Shown in pieces: positions 43,600-54,392 of a stretch of 64,000 nt of DNA. Below the pieces are notes generated by a model, which searched no databases, was not told where the DNA came from, and saw nothing but the letters and a program-made list of their open reading frames with translations. Position numbers and translations under genes: made by a program. The stretch lies in contig NZ_JAHWXM010000001.1 of NCBI RefSeq assembly GCF_023091225.1, positions 1,240,001 to 1,304,000 of the forward strand. Direction: 5' to 3'. The DNA comes from Microbacterium galbinum. GTDB taxonomy: Bacteria; Actinomycetota; Actinomycetes; Actinomycetales; Microbacteriaceae. The stretch's first letter is position 1. Each line of letters opens with the position of its first letter.

Positions 43600-44715
43600 T
43601 CAGCCGGCTCGGGCTTCGGTGATCGTCAGGTAGGGCGTCTGGCTCGCGGTGAAGGCGAGAGTGAGCGACGAGCCGGGCCCGGAACCCGATCCGTCGTCCG
43701 ACACGAAGGTGGACAGGCCGACGTCGATCGCCGTCGTGGAGGGCAGGCAGACCGCATCGAGCTGTGCGGCATCGACGATCAGGCAGGCCTCGGGCTCGAC
43801 CGTCTCGCCGTATCGATTCGCCATCCAGACCGGCTCGTCTCGGAAGTAGCCGACGACGCTCAGGTTCATCTCGAAGCCCTGCGCGACGAGTTCCTCGGCC
43901 CGCGTGCGCTCGTCGCCGACGAACTGGGCGAGGATCGATGACGACGAGTCCCATTGCTGGATCGATGCGATCGGATCGCCGTCGGTGGCGACCACGATGT
44001 ACGCATTGATCGTCGTGAAGACGGCGGTCACCTCGTCGACGGTCTCGCCGGGGCGCATGACCGCGACGTTGATTCCGACGTTCTGGAAATCGGACGTGCG
44101 CTGGCACTGGGATTGCGTCGCCTCGTCGACATCGACGACGGCGCAGGTCAGATCCCCTTCGCCCTTGGTGCCCAGCCAGACGATCGCACCGGAGTCGTCG
44201 TCCTGCCCGACCGCACGCAGCGTGCCGGGATCGAAGTCGGATTCGTCTTCGAGGAGAGCGCGCCGCTCCTGCTGCTCCGCGGTCAGCGCTATCGCATCGG
44301 ACGGCGGCGCGAAGACGGCCCAGCCGATGCCGATCCCCAGCACGAGCATCAGCACTGCGGAGACCGTCACGAACCGCCAGTGCCGACGCAGCACCGCGTG
44401 CGTCCCCGGAGCCGCCTCCGGTTCTCGTGCGTCGATGGGGGCAGTCTCCGTAGCATCCGTCCCTTCCACCTGTCCGAGTGCGAGGGACTCCTCGAGGCTC
44501 GGCGCACGGTCGGTCGGACGATCGGATGCCGGAGCGGTCACCGTCGCGCGTGGAACCGCATGGTTCCTCTCGGGGAACGGGTCTGCGGATCCGGGGATGA
44601 TGGTGCGACGACCCTGTTCGAGCTCACGCAGACGACTGGCCTCGTCTCGCGTCAGCGCGGCTGCGCGGCCGTACGCCTTGCGCTGCAGATCTCGCAGTTC
44701 GCCGTCAGTGCTCAC
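43600..44715 (-). CDS. Uncharacterised single-pass membrane protein, paralogue A
   Basis: 371 residues, no recognised family. An N-terminal cytoplasmic region (1-110) starts ELRDLQRKAYGRAAALTRDEASRLRELE, is Pro/Ala/Glu-rich after that, and is followed by one helix (about 115-135) and an external domain of about 235 residues with four or more Cys. It shares layout and motifs with the next gene: the ELRxLQ-x-(K/R)AYGR opening, VWxxTKG(E/D)G near the middle, and (P)VWxAxR(Y/T)... near the end. These look like tandem duplicates. The ATGA overlap with the second copy marks one operon, downstream of tsaD. Confidence 0.7.
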   Translation of the reverse strand: MSTDGELRDLQRKAYGRAAALTRDEASRLRELEQGRRTIIPGSADPFPERNHAVPRATVTAPASDRPTDRAPSLEESLALGQVEGTDATETAPIDAREPEAAPGTHAVLRRHWRFVTVSAVLMLVLGIGIGWAVFAPPSDAIALTAEQQERRALLEDESDFDPGTLRAVGQDDDSGAIVWLGTKGEGDLTCAVVDVDEATQSQCQRTSDFQNVGINVAVMRPGETVDEVTAVFTTINAYIVVATDGDPIASIQQWDSSSSILAQFVGDERTRAEELVAQGFEMNLSVVGYFRDEPVWMANRYGETVEPEACLIVDAAQLDAVCLPSTTAIDVGLSTFVSDDGSGSGPGSSLTLAFTASQTPYLTITEARAG

Positions 44716-45755
44716 TTCGCTTCTCCCGGCGCCGACTCCCGGGCGATCTCGAGGTACGACGGCCCCGCCCCGTAGGCATAGGTGATGCGGGTCGTCCCTC
44801 CGGTCTCCTCATCCGGGCGTTCGAACGCCAGGGACCGGGCACCCGCCTCCTCCGCGGCGTTCGGGTCGCACACCGAAAGCGGGGCTTCCCCGGAGCCGTC
44901 GTAGATCACGCACGTCTGCCCTGTCGCCGTGCGCGTGGCCGCCCATACGGGAGTGTCGCGGTCGTACCCGGCGATCCACAGACTCGTCCGCTCGAACCCG
45001 AGTGCCACGAGATTCTCTGCGATTCGCGACTGGTCCTCGTCGTAGAGCATGCCGTAGTTGTCGGCCTCGCCGTAGAGGAAGCTCTGCGAGAGCACCGCCG
45101 GGCGTCCGTCGAGAGTCAGGAACAGCTGCGCCGACACCTGGCGCTTGAGCTCGTCATCGACGTCGACGGTCAACGCCGCATCCATCCCCGAGGAGCGCAC
45201 CGCATCCGTGCCGTTGCACGTCGGTCGGTACACTTCGCCATCGCTGAACACGAGGCATGTGGAGGCCCCGTCCCCCTTCGTCGCGGCCCACACGACCACG
45301 TCGGCCTCGACCGCCATGACTCGGATCGAACCGGCGTCGTACTCGCCGCCGTCGACGAGGCGCTGCTGCCACTGCTGCTGCGCCTCGCTGATCACGATGA
45401 CGTGTTCGGCCGGCCGCGTGAGCAGCCAGCCGGCGACCGTGCCGATCCCGAAGACCACGACGATCGCGACCGCGATGGTGATCGTCCGTCGTATCGCCGA
45501 CCGACGGGGCCGGTCGATGGACGGATTCTCCGCGCTCTCCTGGTCGTGCGGGTGTGCATCGATCTCCGACGGGGCGACCTCGCCGCCGGGGGTGACCGGC
45601 TCCGGACCGGAGGGATGCTCGACATCAGGGTCCCGGTCACGACGTGAACCGAGTTCCTCGAGACGTGCCATCTCAGCGGTGGTCAACCTGCCCTCACGCC
45701 CGTAGGCGCGCGCCTGCAGGGCGCGCAGTTCGACGGCTTCCTCGGCGTCGAGCAT
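44712..45755 (-). CDS. Uncharacterised single-pass membrane protein, paralogue B
   Basis: 347 residues, sister of paralogue A. Opening VELRALQARAYGREGRLTTAEMARLEELG, an acidic and Pro-rich stretch, a helix at about 90-112 and an external domain with VVWAATKGDGASTC, GFERTSLWIAGYDRDTPVWAATR and further Cys residues. The topology (short cytoplasmic head, one helix, external sensor-like part) resembles anti-sigma or sensory proteins, but no zinc-binding anti-sigma motif is present. The stop overlaps the start of paralogue A. Function unknown. Confidence 0.7.
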   Translation of the reverse strand: MLDAEEAVELRALQARAYGREGRLTTAEMARLEELGSRRDRDPDVEHPSGPEPVTPGGEVAPSEIDAHPHDQESAENPSIDRPRRSAIRRTITIAVAIVVVFGIGTVAGWLLTRPAEHVIVISEAQQQWQQRLVDGGEYDAGSIRVMAVEADVVVWAATKGDGASTCLVFSDGEVYRPTCNGTDAVRSSGMDAALTVDVDDELKRQVSAQLFLTLDGRPAVLSQSFLYGEADNYGMLYDEDQSRIAENLVALGFERTSLWIAGYDRDTPVWAATRTATGQTCVIYDGSGEAPLSVCDPNAAEEAGARSLAFERPDEETGGTTRITYAYGAGPSYLEIARESAPGEAK

Positions 45756-45761
45756 CCGACG

Positions 45762-46256
45762 TCAGCCCAGTCTCTCGAACTGCATGCCGGCCCAGACGAG
45801 CCAGCCCAGGCTGTACACCGTCGCGGTCAGCCCGAGCACGAGCGCCCAGCGACCCATCCCCCGGCTCTCGACCGGTCGACGCAACGACATGATCGACGCG
45901 ATGATCGCAACCACCCCCACCGGCAGGCCCCAGCCGACGAAGAACGAGGCACCGAGGGCGACGATCGCTGCGAGCAGCGCCCACGGAGCGAGGCGGGCGT
46001 CATCGATGACCATCTCGGTCTCGGCGGGCGCCCACGCGGTGCGGCCCGTCGGGTCGTCCGCATCCGGACCGCTCACGACCACGGGCTCGATGCCCACGGG
46101 GCCGGTCGGCAGCCGCGTGTATCCGTCGCGACGCGCTCCGGGCAGTCGTGCGGAACCTGCCGGGCTCTCGACCTCGCCACTCGGCCGGTCGATGCGCGGA
46201 GTCGGTGAAGGCGTGGGCGTCCCCGGTGCGGGCGTCGGCTCCGTGGGGTCGGTCAT
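45762..46256 (-). CDS. DUF4190-like small membrane protein
   Basis: 164 residues. The N-terminal 85 are Pro/Thr/Asp-rich and probably disordered, followed by two hydrophobic helices (about 93-122 and 135-158) joined by a [13 protein letters not shown] loop, the pattern of DUF4190 proteins. Function unknown. The ATG overlaps the tsaD stop (ATGA), so it is translated from the tsaB-rimI-tsaD operon. It ends six nt before paralogue B. Confidence 0.75.
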   Translation of the reverse strand: MTDPTEPTPAPGTPTPSPTPRIDRPSGEVESPAGSARLPGARRDGYTRLPTGPVGIEPVVVSGPDADDPTGRTAWAPAETEMVIDDARLAPWALLAAIVALGASFFVGWGLPVGVVAIIASIMSLRRPVESRGMGRWALVLGLTATVYSLGWLVWAGMQFERLG

Positions 46257-47320
46257 ACGGTGACCGCCTCCGCTACCTGGATCTCGGTTACGGGGAGCGT
46301 CGAGTCGGCGCCGAAGGCGAGCGTGGACGGCTGCTTGCCGGAGGAGATCAGCTCGGCGGCGAGCGCCGCGATCATGGCCCCGTTGTCGGTGCAGAGCGAG
46401 AGCGGCGGGATGCGTACCGTCACGCCCGCCGCGGCTGCGCGCTCGAGGGCGACGTCGCGCAGGCGGCGATTGGCGATCACTCCCCCGCCGAGCAGCAGTC
46501 GGGGAACGCCGAGGTCCGCGCAGGCGGCGAGCGCCTTCGTGACGAGCACGTCGACGACCGCCTCGCGGAAACTCGCCGCGACATCGGCCACCGGCACCTC
46601 GACGCCGTCGGCCTCGCATTTCTCGACCCAGCGCGCGACCGCCGTCTTCAGCCCCGAGAACGAGAAGTCATAGCGGTGCTTCGCCAGGTCGGAGGCGCGG
46701 GACAGCCCGCGCGGGAAGCGGATCGCGTTCGGGTCTCCGTCGACGGCCGCCCGATCGATCTCGGGCCCACCGGGGTACGGAAGCGAGAGCAGGCGGGCGA
46801 CCTTGTCGAACGCCTCTCCCGCCGCGTCGTCCATCGTCTCCCCGAGGAGTTCGACGTCGGTCGTGAGGTCGCGAACGTGCAGGAGCGAGGTGTGCCCGCC
46901 CGACACGAGAAGCGCGATCGTCGGGTACTCGAGAGGTTCGGAATCGGCCGTGAGGATGTCGGCGGCGATGTGCCCGACGAGGTGGTTGACCGCGTAGAGC
47001 GGTTTGTCGAGCGAGACCGCGAGACCCTTGGCGGCCCCGACACCGACCATGAGCGCGCCGGCGAGACCGGGACCGCTCGTGACGGCGACGGCATCGAGGT
47101 CGGCGAGAGCCACGCCCGCCTCGGCCAGGGCCGCGTCGATCGACGGCTGCAGGGCCTCGAGGTGCGCACGGGCCGCGACCTCCGGCACGACGCCCCCGTA
47201 GCGGGCGTGCTCGTCCATGCTCGAGGCGATGGTGTTCGACAGCAGAGTGCGTCCGCGTACGATCCCGATGCCCGTCTCGTCGCAGCTCGTCTCGATCCCC
47301 AGCACCAGCGGTTCGCTCAT
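46253..47320 (-). CDS. tsaD: tRNA N6-adenosine threonylcarbamoyltransferase TsaD
   Basis: 355-residue catalytic subunit that places threonylcarbamoyl on A37 of ANN-decoding tRNAs (t6A). ASKHA features are [14 protein letters not shown], the metal His pair in [20 protein letters not shown] (HxxxH), [31 protein letters not shown] and [13 protein letters not shown]. It needs TsaB, encoded two genes upstream, and TsaE, encoded in the neighbouring operon. Starts and stops overlap by ATGA with both neighbours. Confidence 0.98.
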   Translation of the reverse strand: MSEPLVLGIETSCDETGIGIVRGRTLLSNTIASSMDEHARYGGVVPEVAARAHLEALQPSIDAALAEAGVALADLDAVAVTSGPGLAGALMVGVGAAKGLAVSLDKPLYAVNHLVGHIAADILTADSEPLEYPTIALLVSGGHTSLLHVRDLTTDVELLGETMDDAAGEAFDKVARLLSLPYPGGPEIDRAAVDGDPNAIRFPRGLSRASDLAKHRYDFSFSGLKTAVARWVEKCEADGVEVPVADVAASFREAVVDVLVTKALAACADLGVPRLLLGGGVIANRRLRDVALERAAAAGVTVRIPPLSLCTDNGAMIAALAAELISSGKQPSTLAFGADSTLPVTEIQVAEAVTV

Positions 47321-47808
47321 GCGCTCACCTCACTCCCCATGCCGGAGTCGTTCCCCAGCGACCTGCGCAGCACGAGCCGCATCACGATCGCATCCACATC
47401 ATCCGGCTGATAGTAGCGGGGGCGTCGTCCGATCTCCTCGAAACCTTCTGAGAGGTACAACCCCTCCGCAGACGGGTTGTCGGCTCGCACCTCGAGGAAC
47501 ACCTCGCGCGCCCCGCGCTCGCGCGCGGCATCGAGCAGGGCGCGCAGCAGAGCCCGTCCCCGCCCCACCCCGCGATGGTCGGCGTCGAACGCGATGGTCT
47601 GGATGTCGGCATCCGCACTGCCGCGCAGCGCGCGCACACCGCCGTAGCCGATGACCGAGCCCTCTTCGTCGTCGACGAGGTAGCGCCCATGCTCGCTGAC
47701 GAGTTCGGCGGCCATCGCCTCGGCGCTCCACGCGTCGGTCGGGAACGAACGCCGCTCGATCCCCATGATCGCGTCGAGGTCGGCGGCGGTCGCATCGCGC
47801 AGGGTCAC
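47317..47808 (-). CDS. rimI: Ribosomal protein bS18/alanine N-acetyltransferase RimI
   Basis: 163-residue GNAT acetyltransferase. [36 protein letters not shown] opens the fold. The acetyl-CoA loop is [22 protein letters not shown], and [31 protein letters not shown] is the RimI C-terminal signature. It acts on the N-terminus of ribosomal protein bS18 in model bacteria. Co-occurrence between tsaB and tsaD is a common gene order. Confidence 0.93.
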   Translation of the reverse strand: MTLRDATAADLDAIMGIERRSFPTDAWSAEAMAAELVSEHGRYLVDDEEGSVIGYGGVRALRGSADADIQTIAFDADHRGVGRGRALLRALLDAARERGAREVFLEVRADNPSAEGLYLSEGFEEIGRRPRYYQPDDVDAIVMRLVLRRSLGNDSGMGSEVSA

Positions 47809-48428
47809 AGCCCCACCCGCTTCGGGGCGGCCGGCTGCTTTACGTCGGGCTGGCGGAGGTAGAGGGGCTCGGCGCCTGCGAGTTCGCGACCGGCGGCGTG
47901 AGCGCGGGCGCCGACGCGAGCGAGATCGACGGCCGACAGCGCGGCGACGTCGATCCGGCGGATACCGTCGAGGTGCGCGTCCGCGTCGACGACCGGAACG
48001 AGCACGGTGTCGGCGAGCACGCGCGGAAGTCCGTCGGCATCGACGCCGTCGAAGACCGTGATCGCGACCTCGCGTCGTCGCGCGTCGGTGACGATCGCGA
48101 ACGGCCCGGTGACGGCATCCGTCTCGATCGCCGTGAGCGCCGCCGCGTGATGGCTGGGTACGGGGATCACCGGGATGCCACGACCGAGCGCGAAAGCCCG
48201 GGCGGCGGCGATCCCGATGCGGAGCCCGGTGAAGGGGCCGGGGCCCATGCCCGCGACGACGTGCGAGACGTCGTCACCACCCGACGCGGCCAGCGCCTCG
48301 ACGAGCAGGTCGCCGATCACCTCGGCGTGCCCGAGCGGGTCGCTCGTGCCCGCCTCGGCGCGGCACGCGCCGTCGGGATCGATCAGCGCGACGGCGCTGC
48401 CCAGGGAGGTGTCGACGGCGAGAATCAC
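47805..48428 (-). CDS. tsaB: tRNA threonylcarbamoyladenosine biosynthesis protein TsaB
   Basis: 207-residue TsaD partner and scaffold of the t6A complex, an inactive ASKHA paralogue. Opening ILAVDTSLGSAVALID, GMGPGPFTGLRIGIAAARAFALGRG, then DARRREV. I chose the GTG at 48428, which gives the usual N-terminus and has a TACCCT box six nt upstream. A GTG eight codons earlier would give a non-homologous leader. It is first gene of the operon running to the two paralogues. Confidence 0.93.
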   Translation of the reverse strand: MILAVDTSLGSAVALIDPDGACRAEAGTSDPLGHAEVIGDLLVEALAASGGDDVSHVVAGMGPGPFTGLRIGIAAARAFALGRGIPVIPVPSHHAAALTAIETDAVTGPFAIVTDARRREVAITVFDGVDADGLPRVLADTVLVPVVDADAHLDGIRRIDVAALSAVDLARVGARAHAAGRELAGAEPLYLRQPDVKQPAAPKRVGL

Positions 48429-48434
48429 CTCTCC

Positions 48435-48440
48435 AGGGTA
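48435..48440 (-). promoter_or_regulatory. Leaderless -10 box of the tsaB operon
   Basis: TACCCT on the minus strand ends six nt before the GTG at 48428. It helps fix the tsaB start. Confidence 0.45.
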
Positions 48441-48494
48441 GTCGCCGTTCACGGGTGGCCGTCGGCCGGGCTGTCGCGCCGGGAGCGAGGGGAC

Positions 48495-48980
48495 TCAGGC
48501 CTCGATGCGCGTCATGGTGAAGTAGCGCGGCGCATCGGCGTCGAGCTCGGCCGGATCGATCTCGCCGCCGTCGTCGCCGACGGGACGCTCGAGCTCGATG
48601 TCCCACCAGGCATCGGCGAGGTCCTCCGCCATGCCGCGCCCCCACTCGACCACGACGACCGATCGCGCGAGGTCGAGGTCGAGGTCGTCGAGCTCCGCTC
48701 CGGAGCCGAGCCGGTATGCATCGACGTGCACCAGCGGGGCCCGGCCGACCAGCGACGGATGCGTGCGTGCGATCACGAACGTCGGGCTCTGCACCGGCCC
48801 CCGTACACCGAGCCCCTCGGCCAGGCCGCGCGTGAAGGTCGTCTTCCCGGCACCGAGGGGACCTGTGAGGATCAGCAGGTCGCCGGCTTCGAGCTGCTCG
48901 CCGATCAGGAAGCCCAGGCGCTCCATGTCGTCGGAGGAGGGGACCTCACGGCGCCCGAGGAAGGCGGGATCGACGCTCAT
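48495..48980 (-). CDS. tsaE: tRNA threonylcarbamoyladenosine biosynthesis ATPase TsaE
   Basis: 161-residue P-loop ATPase that resets the TsaB-TsaD complex. Walker A GPLGAGKTT at about 40-48, FTRGLAEGLGVRGPVQSPTF, and the LVHVDAYRL and VVVEWGRG motifs are typical. The C-terminal third is acidic and longer than in short homologues. The ATG overlaps the alr stop (ATGA), so it closes the acpS-alr-tsaE operon. Confidence 0.96.
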   Translation of the reverse strand: MSVDPAFLGRREVPSSDDMERLGFLIGEQLEAGDLLILTGPLGAGKTTFTRGLAEGLGVRGPVQSPTFVIARTHPSLVGRAPLVHVDAYRLGSGAELDDLDLDLARSVVVVEWGRGMAEDLADAWWDIELERPVGDDGGEIDPAELDADAPRYFTMTRIEA

Positions 48981-50083
48981 GTCGTCCTCCGCGGAACGCG
49001 CGCTCCGATGCGGGTGACGATCTCGTAGTTGATCGTGTCGGCGGCATCCGCCCAGTCGGCGGCCGAGGGCACACCCAGCGTGGGGTCGCCGAACAGCACG
49101 ACCTCATCGCCGATCGAGACCGGGGTGTCTCCCACGTCGACGACGAACTGATCCATGGCGATGCGGCCGACGTTGGTGAAGCGCTGTCCGCCGATCGAGA
49201 CCGGCAGCCGACCCGACGCGTGCCGGGGCACGCCGTCGGCGTATCCGAGCGGCACGAGCGCGAGAGTCGTGTCGTGGTCGGTGCGATGGTCGTAGCCGTA
49301 CGAGACGCCGGTGCCGGCGGGCACCCGGCGCACGGCGGCGATGGCTCCGCGGAGCGTCATCGCCGGACGCAGGCCCAGCTCGGCGGAGGTGCGGTCGTCG
49401 AACGGCGAGAGCCCGTAGAGGCCGACGCCGATGCGCACCGCATCGAGCCGCATCTCGGGCCGGTCGATCGCGGCGGCCGTGGCGGCGATGTGCCGGATCT
49501 CGGGATGGATGCCGAAGGATGCCGCGACCTCGACCCCCTCCTCGAACTTCGCCAGAGCTGCGCGATCGTCGTCGAGGGACGTGTTGGAGAGATGGCTGAA
49601 GAGTCCCACCACCCGCAGACGTCCGATGCGTTCGTGCCGGGCGGCCTCGGCGAGGACCCGTGCCCAGTCCGCCGGGGCGATGCCGTTGCGCGACAGACCG
49701 GTCTCGAACTTCAGATGCACGGCGACGGGGCGATCGACGCTCGCGACAGCCGCGGCGGCCTCGAGCTGATCGAACGATGAGATGCCGAGCTCGATGTTCT
49801 CGGCCGCCGCACGGTCGAAACGCTCGCCGGGCGCGTGCAGCCACGCGAGGATCGGGGCGGTGATCCCCTGCCGGCGCAGCTCGAGCGCCTCGGGGATCTC
49901 GGCGACGCCGAGCCTCGTCGCGCCGCCGGCCAGCGCAGCCACGGCGGCAGCGGCCGCTCCGTGACCGTAGGCGTTGGCCTTCACGACGGCGATGACCTCC
50001 ACACCGGTCAGACGGCGGAAGTGGCGGACGTTGTCGGCGATCGCATCGATATCGACGGATGCCTCGCGGAACGGAACGGTCAC
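48977..50083 (-). CDS. alr: Alanine racemase
   Basis: 368-residue PLP enzyme making D-alanine for peptidoglycan. The PLP lysine is in VIAVVKANAYGHGA (about 34), and the catalytic Tyr is in the GTGVSYGYDHRTD region of the C-terminal domain. MDQFVVDVGD is also conserved. The GTG start overlaps the acpS stop (GTGA). It lies between acpS and tsaE, a frequent order in actinobacteria. Confidence 0.97.
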   Translation of the reverse strand: MTVPFREASVDIDAIADNVRHFRRLTGVEVIAVVKANAYGHGAAAAAVAALAGGATRLGVAEIPEALELRRQGITAPILAWLHAPGERFDRAAAENIELGISSFDQLEAAAAVASVDRPVAVHLKFETGLSRNGIAPADWARVLAEAARHERIGRLRVVGLFSHLSNTSLDDDRAALAKFEEGVEVAASFGIHPEIRHIAATAAAIDRPEMRLDAVRIGVGLYGLSPFDDRTSAELGLRPAMTLRGAIAAVRRVPAGTGVSYGYDHRTDHDTTLALVPLGYADGVPRHASGRLPVSIGGQRFTNVGRIAMDQFVVDVGDTPVSIGDEVVLFGDPTLGVPSAADWADAADTINYEIVTRIGARVPRRTT

Positions 50084-50439
50084 AGGTGGCCTCCCTCGGC
50101 GACGACGAATGCGGTCGCGAGTCCCGCGTCATGACTCATCGTGAGGTGCAGGGTCGCGATCCCGCGCTCGACGATCACGTCGGCCGTAGATCCCGACAGC
50201 ACGAAGTACGGCCGCCCCGATTCCTCCGATGCGATCTCGATCTCGGTCCAGTGCACGCCGTCCGAGCCGCCGAGCGCCTTGATCAGCGCCTCTTTCGCGG
50301 CGTACCGGGCAGCGAGCGACGGAAGCCGGAGGCTCCGCTCCGCGGGCGCGAAGAGACGCTCCAGGAGACGAGGGGTGCGCTCGAGGGTCCGCTCGAATCG
50401 CGGGATGTCGACGAGGTCGATGCCGGTCCCGATGATCAC
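50080..50439 (-). CDS. acpS: Holo-[acyl-carrier-protein] synthase
   Basis: 119-residue 4'-phosphopantetheinyl transferase that activates acyl carrier protein from CoA. The family opening IIGTGIDLVDIPRFE (Mg-binding Asp), RYAAKEALIKAL (catalytic Glu-Lys) and HLTMSHDAGLATAFV are present. The GTG start at 50439 has a TAGGCT box six nt upstream, so the mRNA is probably leaderless. It heads the acpS-alr-tsaE operon. Confidence 0.97.
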   Translation of the reverse strand: MIIGTGIDLVDIPRFERTLERTPRLLERLFAPAERSLRLPSLAARYAAKEALIKALGGSDGVHWTEIEIASEESGRPYFVLSGSTADVIVERGIATLHLTMSHDAGLATAFVVAEGGHL

Positions 50440-50445
50440 GGTTCC

Positions 50446-50451
50446 AGCCTA
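50446..50451 (-). promoter_or_regulatory. Leaderless -10 box of acpS-alr-tsaE
   Basis: TAGGCT on the minus strand ends six nt before the acpS GTG. Confidence 0.5.
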
Positions 50452-50491
50452 CTCGCGGCGCACGGTCGGACCCGTGCACCGCGAACCCGGC

Positions 50492-52339
<1,848 letters not shown>

Positions 52340-52346
52340 GCCGTCA

Positions 52347-52352
52347 AGAATA
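52347..52352 (-). promoter_or_regulatory. Leaderless -10 box of glmS
   Basis: TATTCT on the minus strand ends seven nt before the ATG at 52339, just after an A-rich run. Confidence 0.55.
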
Positions 52353-52401
52353 GGCGCGTTTTTTTGCGAGCCGTCCGAACAATCGAACCCGCCCGACGGG
52401 G

Positions 52402-53346
52402 TCAGAGCTTGCGCAGGAGCACGCTCTCGACCGAGTGATCCGCGCCCTTGTTCAGCACCAGACGGGCGCGATGCTTGGTCGGCATCACGTTCTCGACGAG
52501 GTTGGGCATGTTGATCTCGTTCCAGTACCCGAGGGCCGTCGTGATCGCCTCCTCGTCGGTGAGGTGCGCGAAGACGTTGAAGTACGACGACGGATTGCTG
52601 AAAGCACCCTCGCGCAGGGCGAGGAAGCGCTCGACGTACCAGTTCGCGATGTGGTCGCTGTCGGCGTCGACGAAGATCGAGAAGTCGAAGAGGTCGCTGA
52701 CCGCGACGTCGTTCGGCGCCGCCGGCGGCTGGAGCACGTTCAGCCCCTCGACGATGACGACGTCGGGGCGACGCACCACCACGTGCGCGTCGGGAACGAT
52801 GTCGTAGCGCATGTGCGAGTAGAAGGGCGCGCGCACCTCGGGCGCACCGCTCTTGACCTCGGTGAGGAACTCGATGAGCGAGCGGCGGTCGTAGGACTCC
52901 GGGAAGCCCTTGCGCTCCATCAGGCCGCGACGCTCGAGCTCGGCGTTCGGATAGAGGAAACCGTCGGTCGTCACCAGCTCGACACGCGGCGTGCCGGGCC
53001 ACCGGCTCATCAGCTCGCGCAGGAGACGGGCGATCGTCGACTTCCCGACAGCGACGGAGCCGGCCACACCCACCACGAACGGGGTCGTCGAGTCCTCCTC
53101 CTGGAGGAACGAGCTGGTCGCAGCGCCGAGGCGCTTGGTCGACGTCGCGTACAGGCTGAGCAGGCGGCTGAGGGGCAGGTAGACCTCGCGCACCTCGTCG
53201 AGGCTCAGACGGTCACCGATGCCGCGGATCTCCACGACCTCGGTCTCGCTGAGCGGCTGATCGAGGTCGGCGGCCAGCCGCGCCCATTCCGCCCGCCCGA
53301 TCTCTCGGTACGGCGAGAGGGGCTGCGTGGGGTCGACGGTGGTCAC
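52402..53346 (-). CDS. coaA: Type I pantothenate kinase
   Basis: 314-residue kinase for the first step of coenzyme A synthesis. Features: [15 protein letters not shown], the P-loop [18 protein letters not shown] (about 93-110), [31 protein letters not shown], and [16 protein letters not shown]. The length is normal. The GTG start has a TACGAT box six nt upstream on the minus strand. The promoter is back-to-back with that of the phosphatase gene, with start codons 37 nt apart. Confidence 0.96.
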   Translation of the reverse strand: MTTVDPTQPLSPYREIGRAEWARLAADLDQPLSETEVVEIRGIGDRLSLDEVREVYLPLSRLLSLYATSTKRLGAATSSFLQEEDSTTPFVVGVAGSVAVGKSTIARLLRELMSRWPGTPRVELVTTDGFLYPNAELERRGLMERKGFPESYDRRSLIEFLTEVKSGAPEVRAPFYSHMRYDIVPDAHVVVRRPDVVIVEGLNVLQPPAAPNDVAVSDLFDFSIFVDADSDHIANWYVERFLALREGAFSNPSSYFNVFAHLTDEEAITTALGYWNEINMPNLVENVMPTKHRARLVLNKGADHSVESVLLRKL

Positions 53347-53352
53347 CCGACC

Positions 53353-53358
53353 ATCGTA
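53353..53358 (-). promoter_or_regulatory. Leaderless -10 box of coaA
   Basis: TACGAT on the minus strand ends six nt before the coaA GTG. Confidence 0.5.
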
Positions 53359-53370
53359 TCGGGGCGACGG

Positions 53371-53376
53371 TAGTCT
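53371..53376 (+). promoter_or_regulatory. Leaderless -10 box of the Ppx/GppA gene
   Basis: TAGTCT on the plus strand ends six nt before the GTG at 53383; only 12 nt separate it from the divergent coaA -10 box. Confidence 0.5.
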
Positions 53377-53382
53377 CTACGC

Positions 53383-54321
53383 GTGCGCCTCGGAGTCCTC
53401 GACATCGGTTCCAACACCGTCCACATGCTCGCCGCCGACGTGCGGCCGGGCGGGCGTCCGCTCGCGACGACGAGCGATCGCTCGGTGCTGCGCCTGATGC
53501 GGTATCTGCTGCCCGACGGCTCGATCTCCGAAGAGGGGGTCGTCGCGCTGGAGCGGGCGGTCGCGCAGGCCCGCCGGGTCGCCGAGGAGGAGCGCGTCGA
53601 TGCCCTGCTCGCCACCGCGACCAGCGCGGTGCGCGACGCCGCGAACGGTGCGGAGGTGATCGCACGGATCGAAGCCGCTCTCGGGCAGCCGCTGCAGGTG
53701 CTCGACGGCGAGACCGAGGCCGAGCTGACGTTCCTCGCGGTGCGGCGCTGGTTCGGGTGGTCGGCGGGTCAGATCCTGCTCCTCGACATCGGCGGCGGTT
53801 CGCTCGAGATCGCCGCCGGTGGCGAGGAGCTCCCGGATGCCGCGGCATCCGTTCCGCTGGGCGCCGGACGCATGACCGTCCAGTTCCTGCCGAACGATCC
53901 GCCCGGGGAGGACGACGTCGAGCGTCTGCGCGCGCACGCCCGCGACACCCTCGAGGAGGTGCTGCCCCGCTTCGCGGACCTCCCCCGCCCCGACCACGTG
54001 GTCGGATCGTCGAAGGCCATCCGCTCTCTGGCGCGCCTCGTCGGGTACCCGGTGCCCGGGTGGTCGGGGTCCGAGCGGATGTTGCTCCCCCGCGCATCGC
54101 TGGGATCCTGGATCCCTCGCCTCGCGCGCCTGCCCGCGTCGGCCCGGCAGGAGCTGCCGGGCATCACACCGGATCGCACGTTCCAGATCGTCGCCGCCGC
54201 GGTCTCGCTGCACACGGCGATGACCGTCCTGAAGGTCGACGAGCTCGAGGTCTCGCCGTGGGCGCTCCGCGAGGGAGTGCTCCTGCGCTACATCGAGCAG
54301 CTGGGTCAGTCCCCGACCTGA
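53383..54321 (+). CDS. Ppx/GppA family phosphatase
   Basis: 312-residue exopolyphosphatase/guanosine pentaphosphatase family protein with the ASKHA fold: LGVLDIGSNTVHMLAADV, LATATSAVRDAANGAEV, GETEAELTFLAVRRW, LLLDIGGGSLEIAAG and the C-terminal VVGSSKAIRSLARL. At 312 residues it is a single-module, actinobacterial-type enzyme without the helical or HD extension. Substrate could be polyphosphate or pppGpp; the sequence cannot decide. The start is GTG, leaderless by the -10 spacing. Confidence 0.93.
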   Translation: MRLGVLDIGSNTVHMLAADVRPGGRPLATTSDRSVLRLMRYLLPDGSISEEGVVALERAVAQARRVAEEERVDALLATATSAVRDAANGAEVIARIEAALGQPLQVLDGETEAELTFLAVRRWFGWSAGQILLLDIGGGSLEIAAGGEELPDAAASVPLGAGRMTVQFLPNDPPGEDDVERLRAHARDTLEEVLPRFADLPRPDHVVGSSKAIRSLARLVGYPVPGWSGSERMLLPRASLGSWIPRLARLPASARQELPGITPDRTFQIVAAAVSLHTAMTVLKVDELEVSPWALREGVLLRYIEQLGQSPT

Positions 54322-54369
54322 GCTGGCGTCGGCCGCAGGGGCGCGAGCGGCTGCTCAGGACGGGGACTG
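54307..54369. terminator. Long inverted repeat between convergent genes
   Basis: A 16-nt inverted repeat with one mismatch (54307-54322 with 54354-54369) spans a 31-nt GC-rich loop. It covers the phosphatase stop codon and lies about 25 nt beyond glmM. Confidence 0.55.
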
Positions 54370-54392
54370 CGCTCGGTGAAGAGCCGGGATCC

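Noticed and set aside
52340..52401. glmS ribozyme
   Set aside because: The space upstream of the glmS start is too small, and the start codon follows a -10 box directly.
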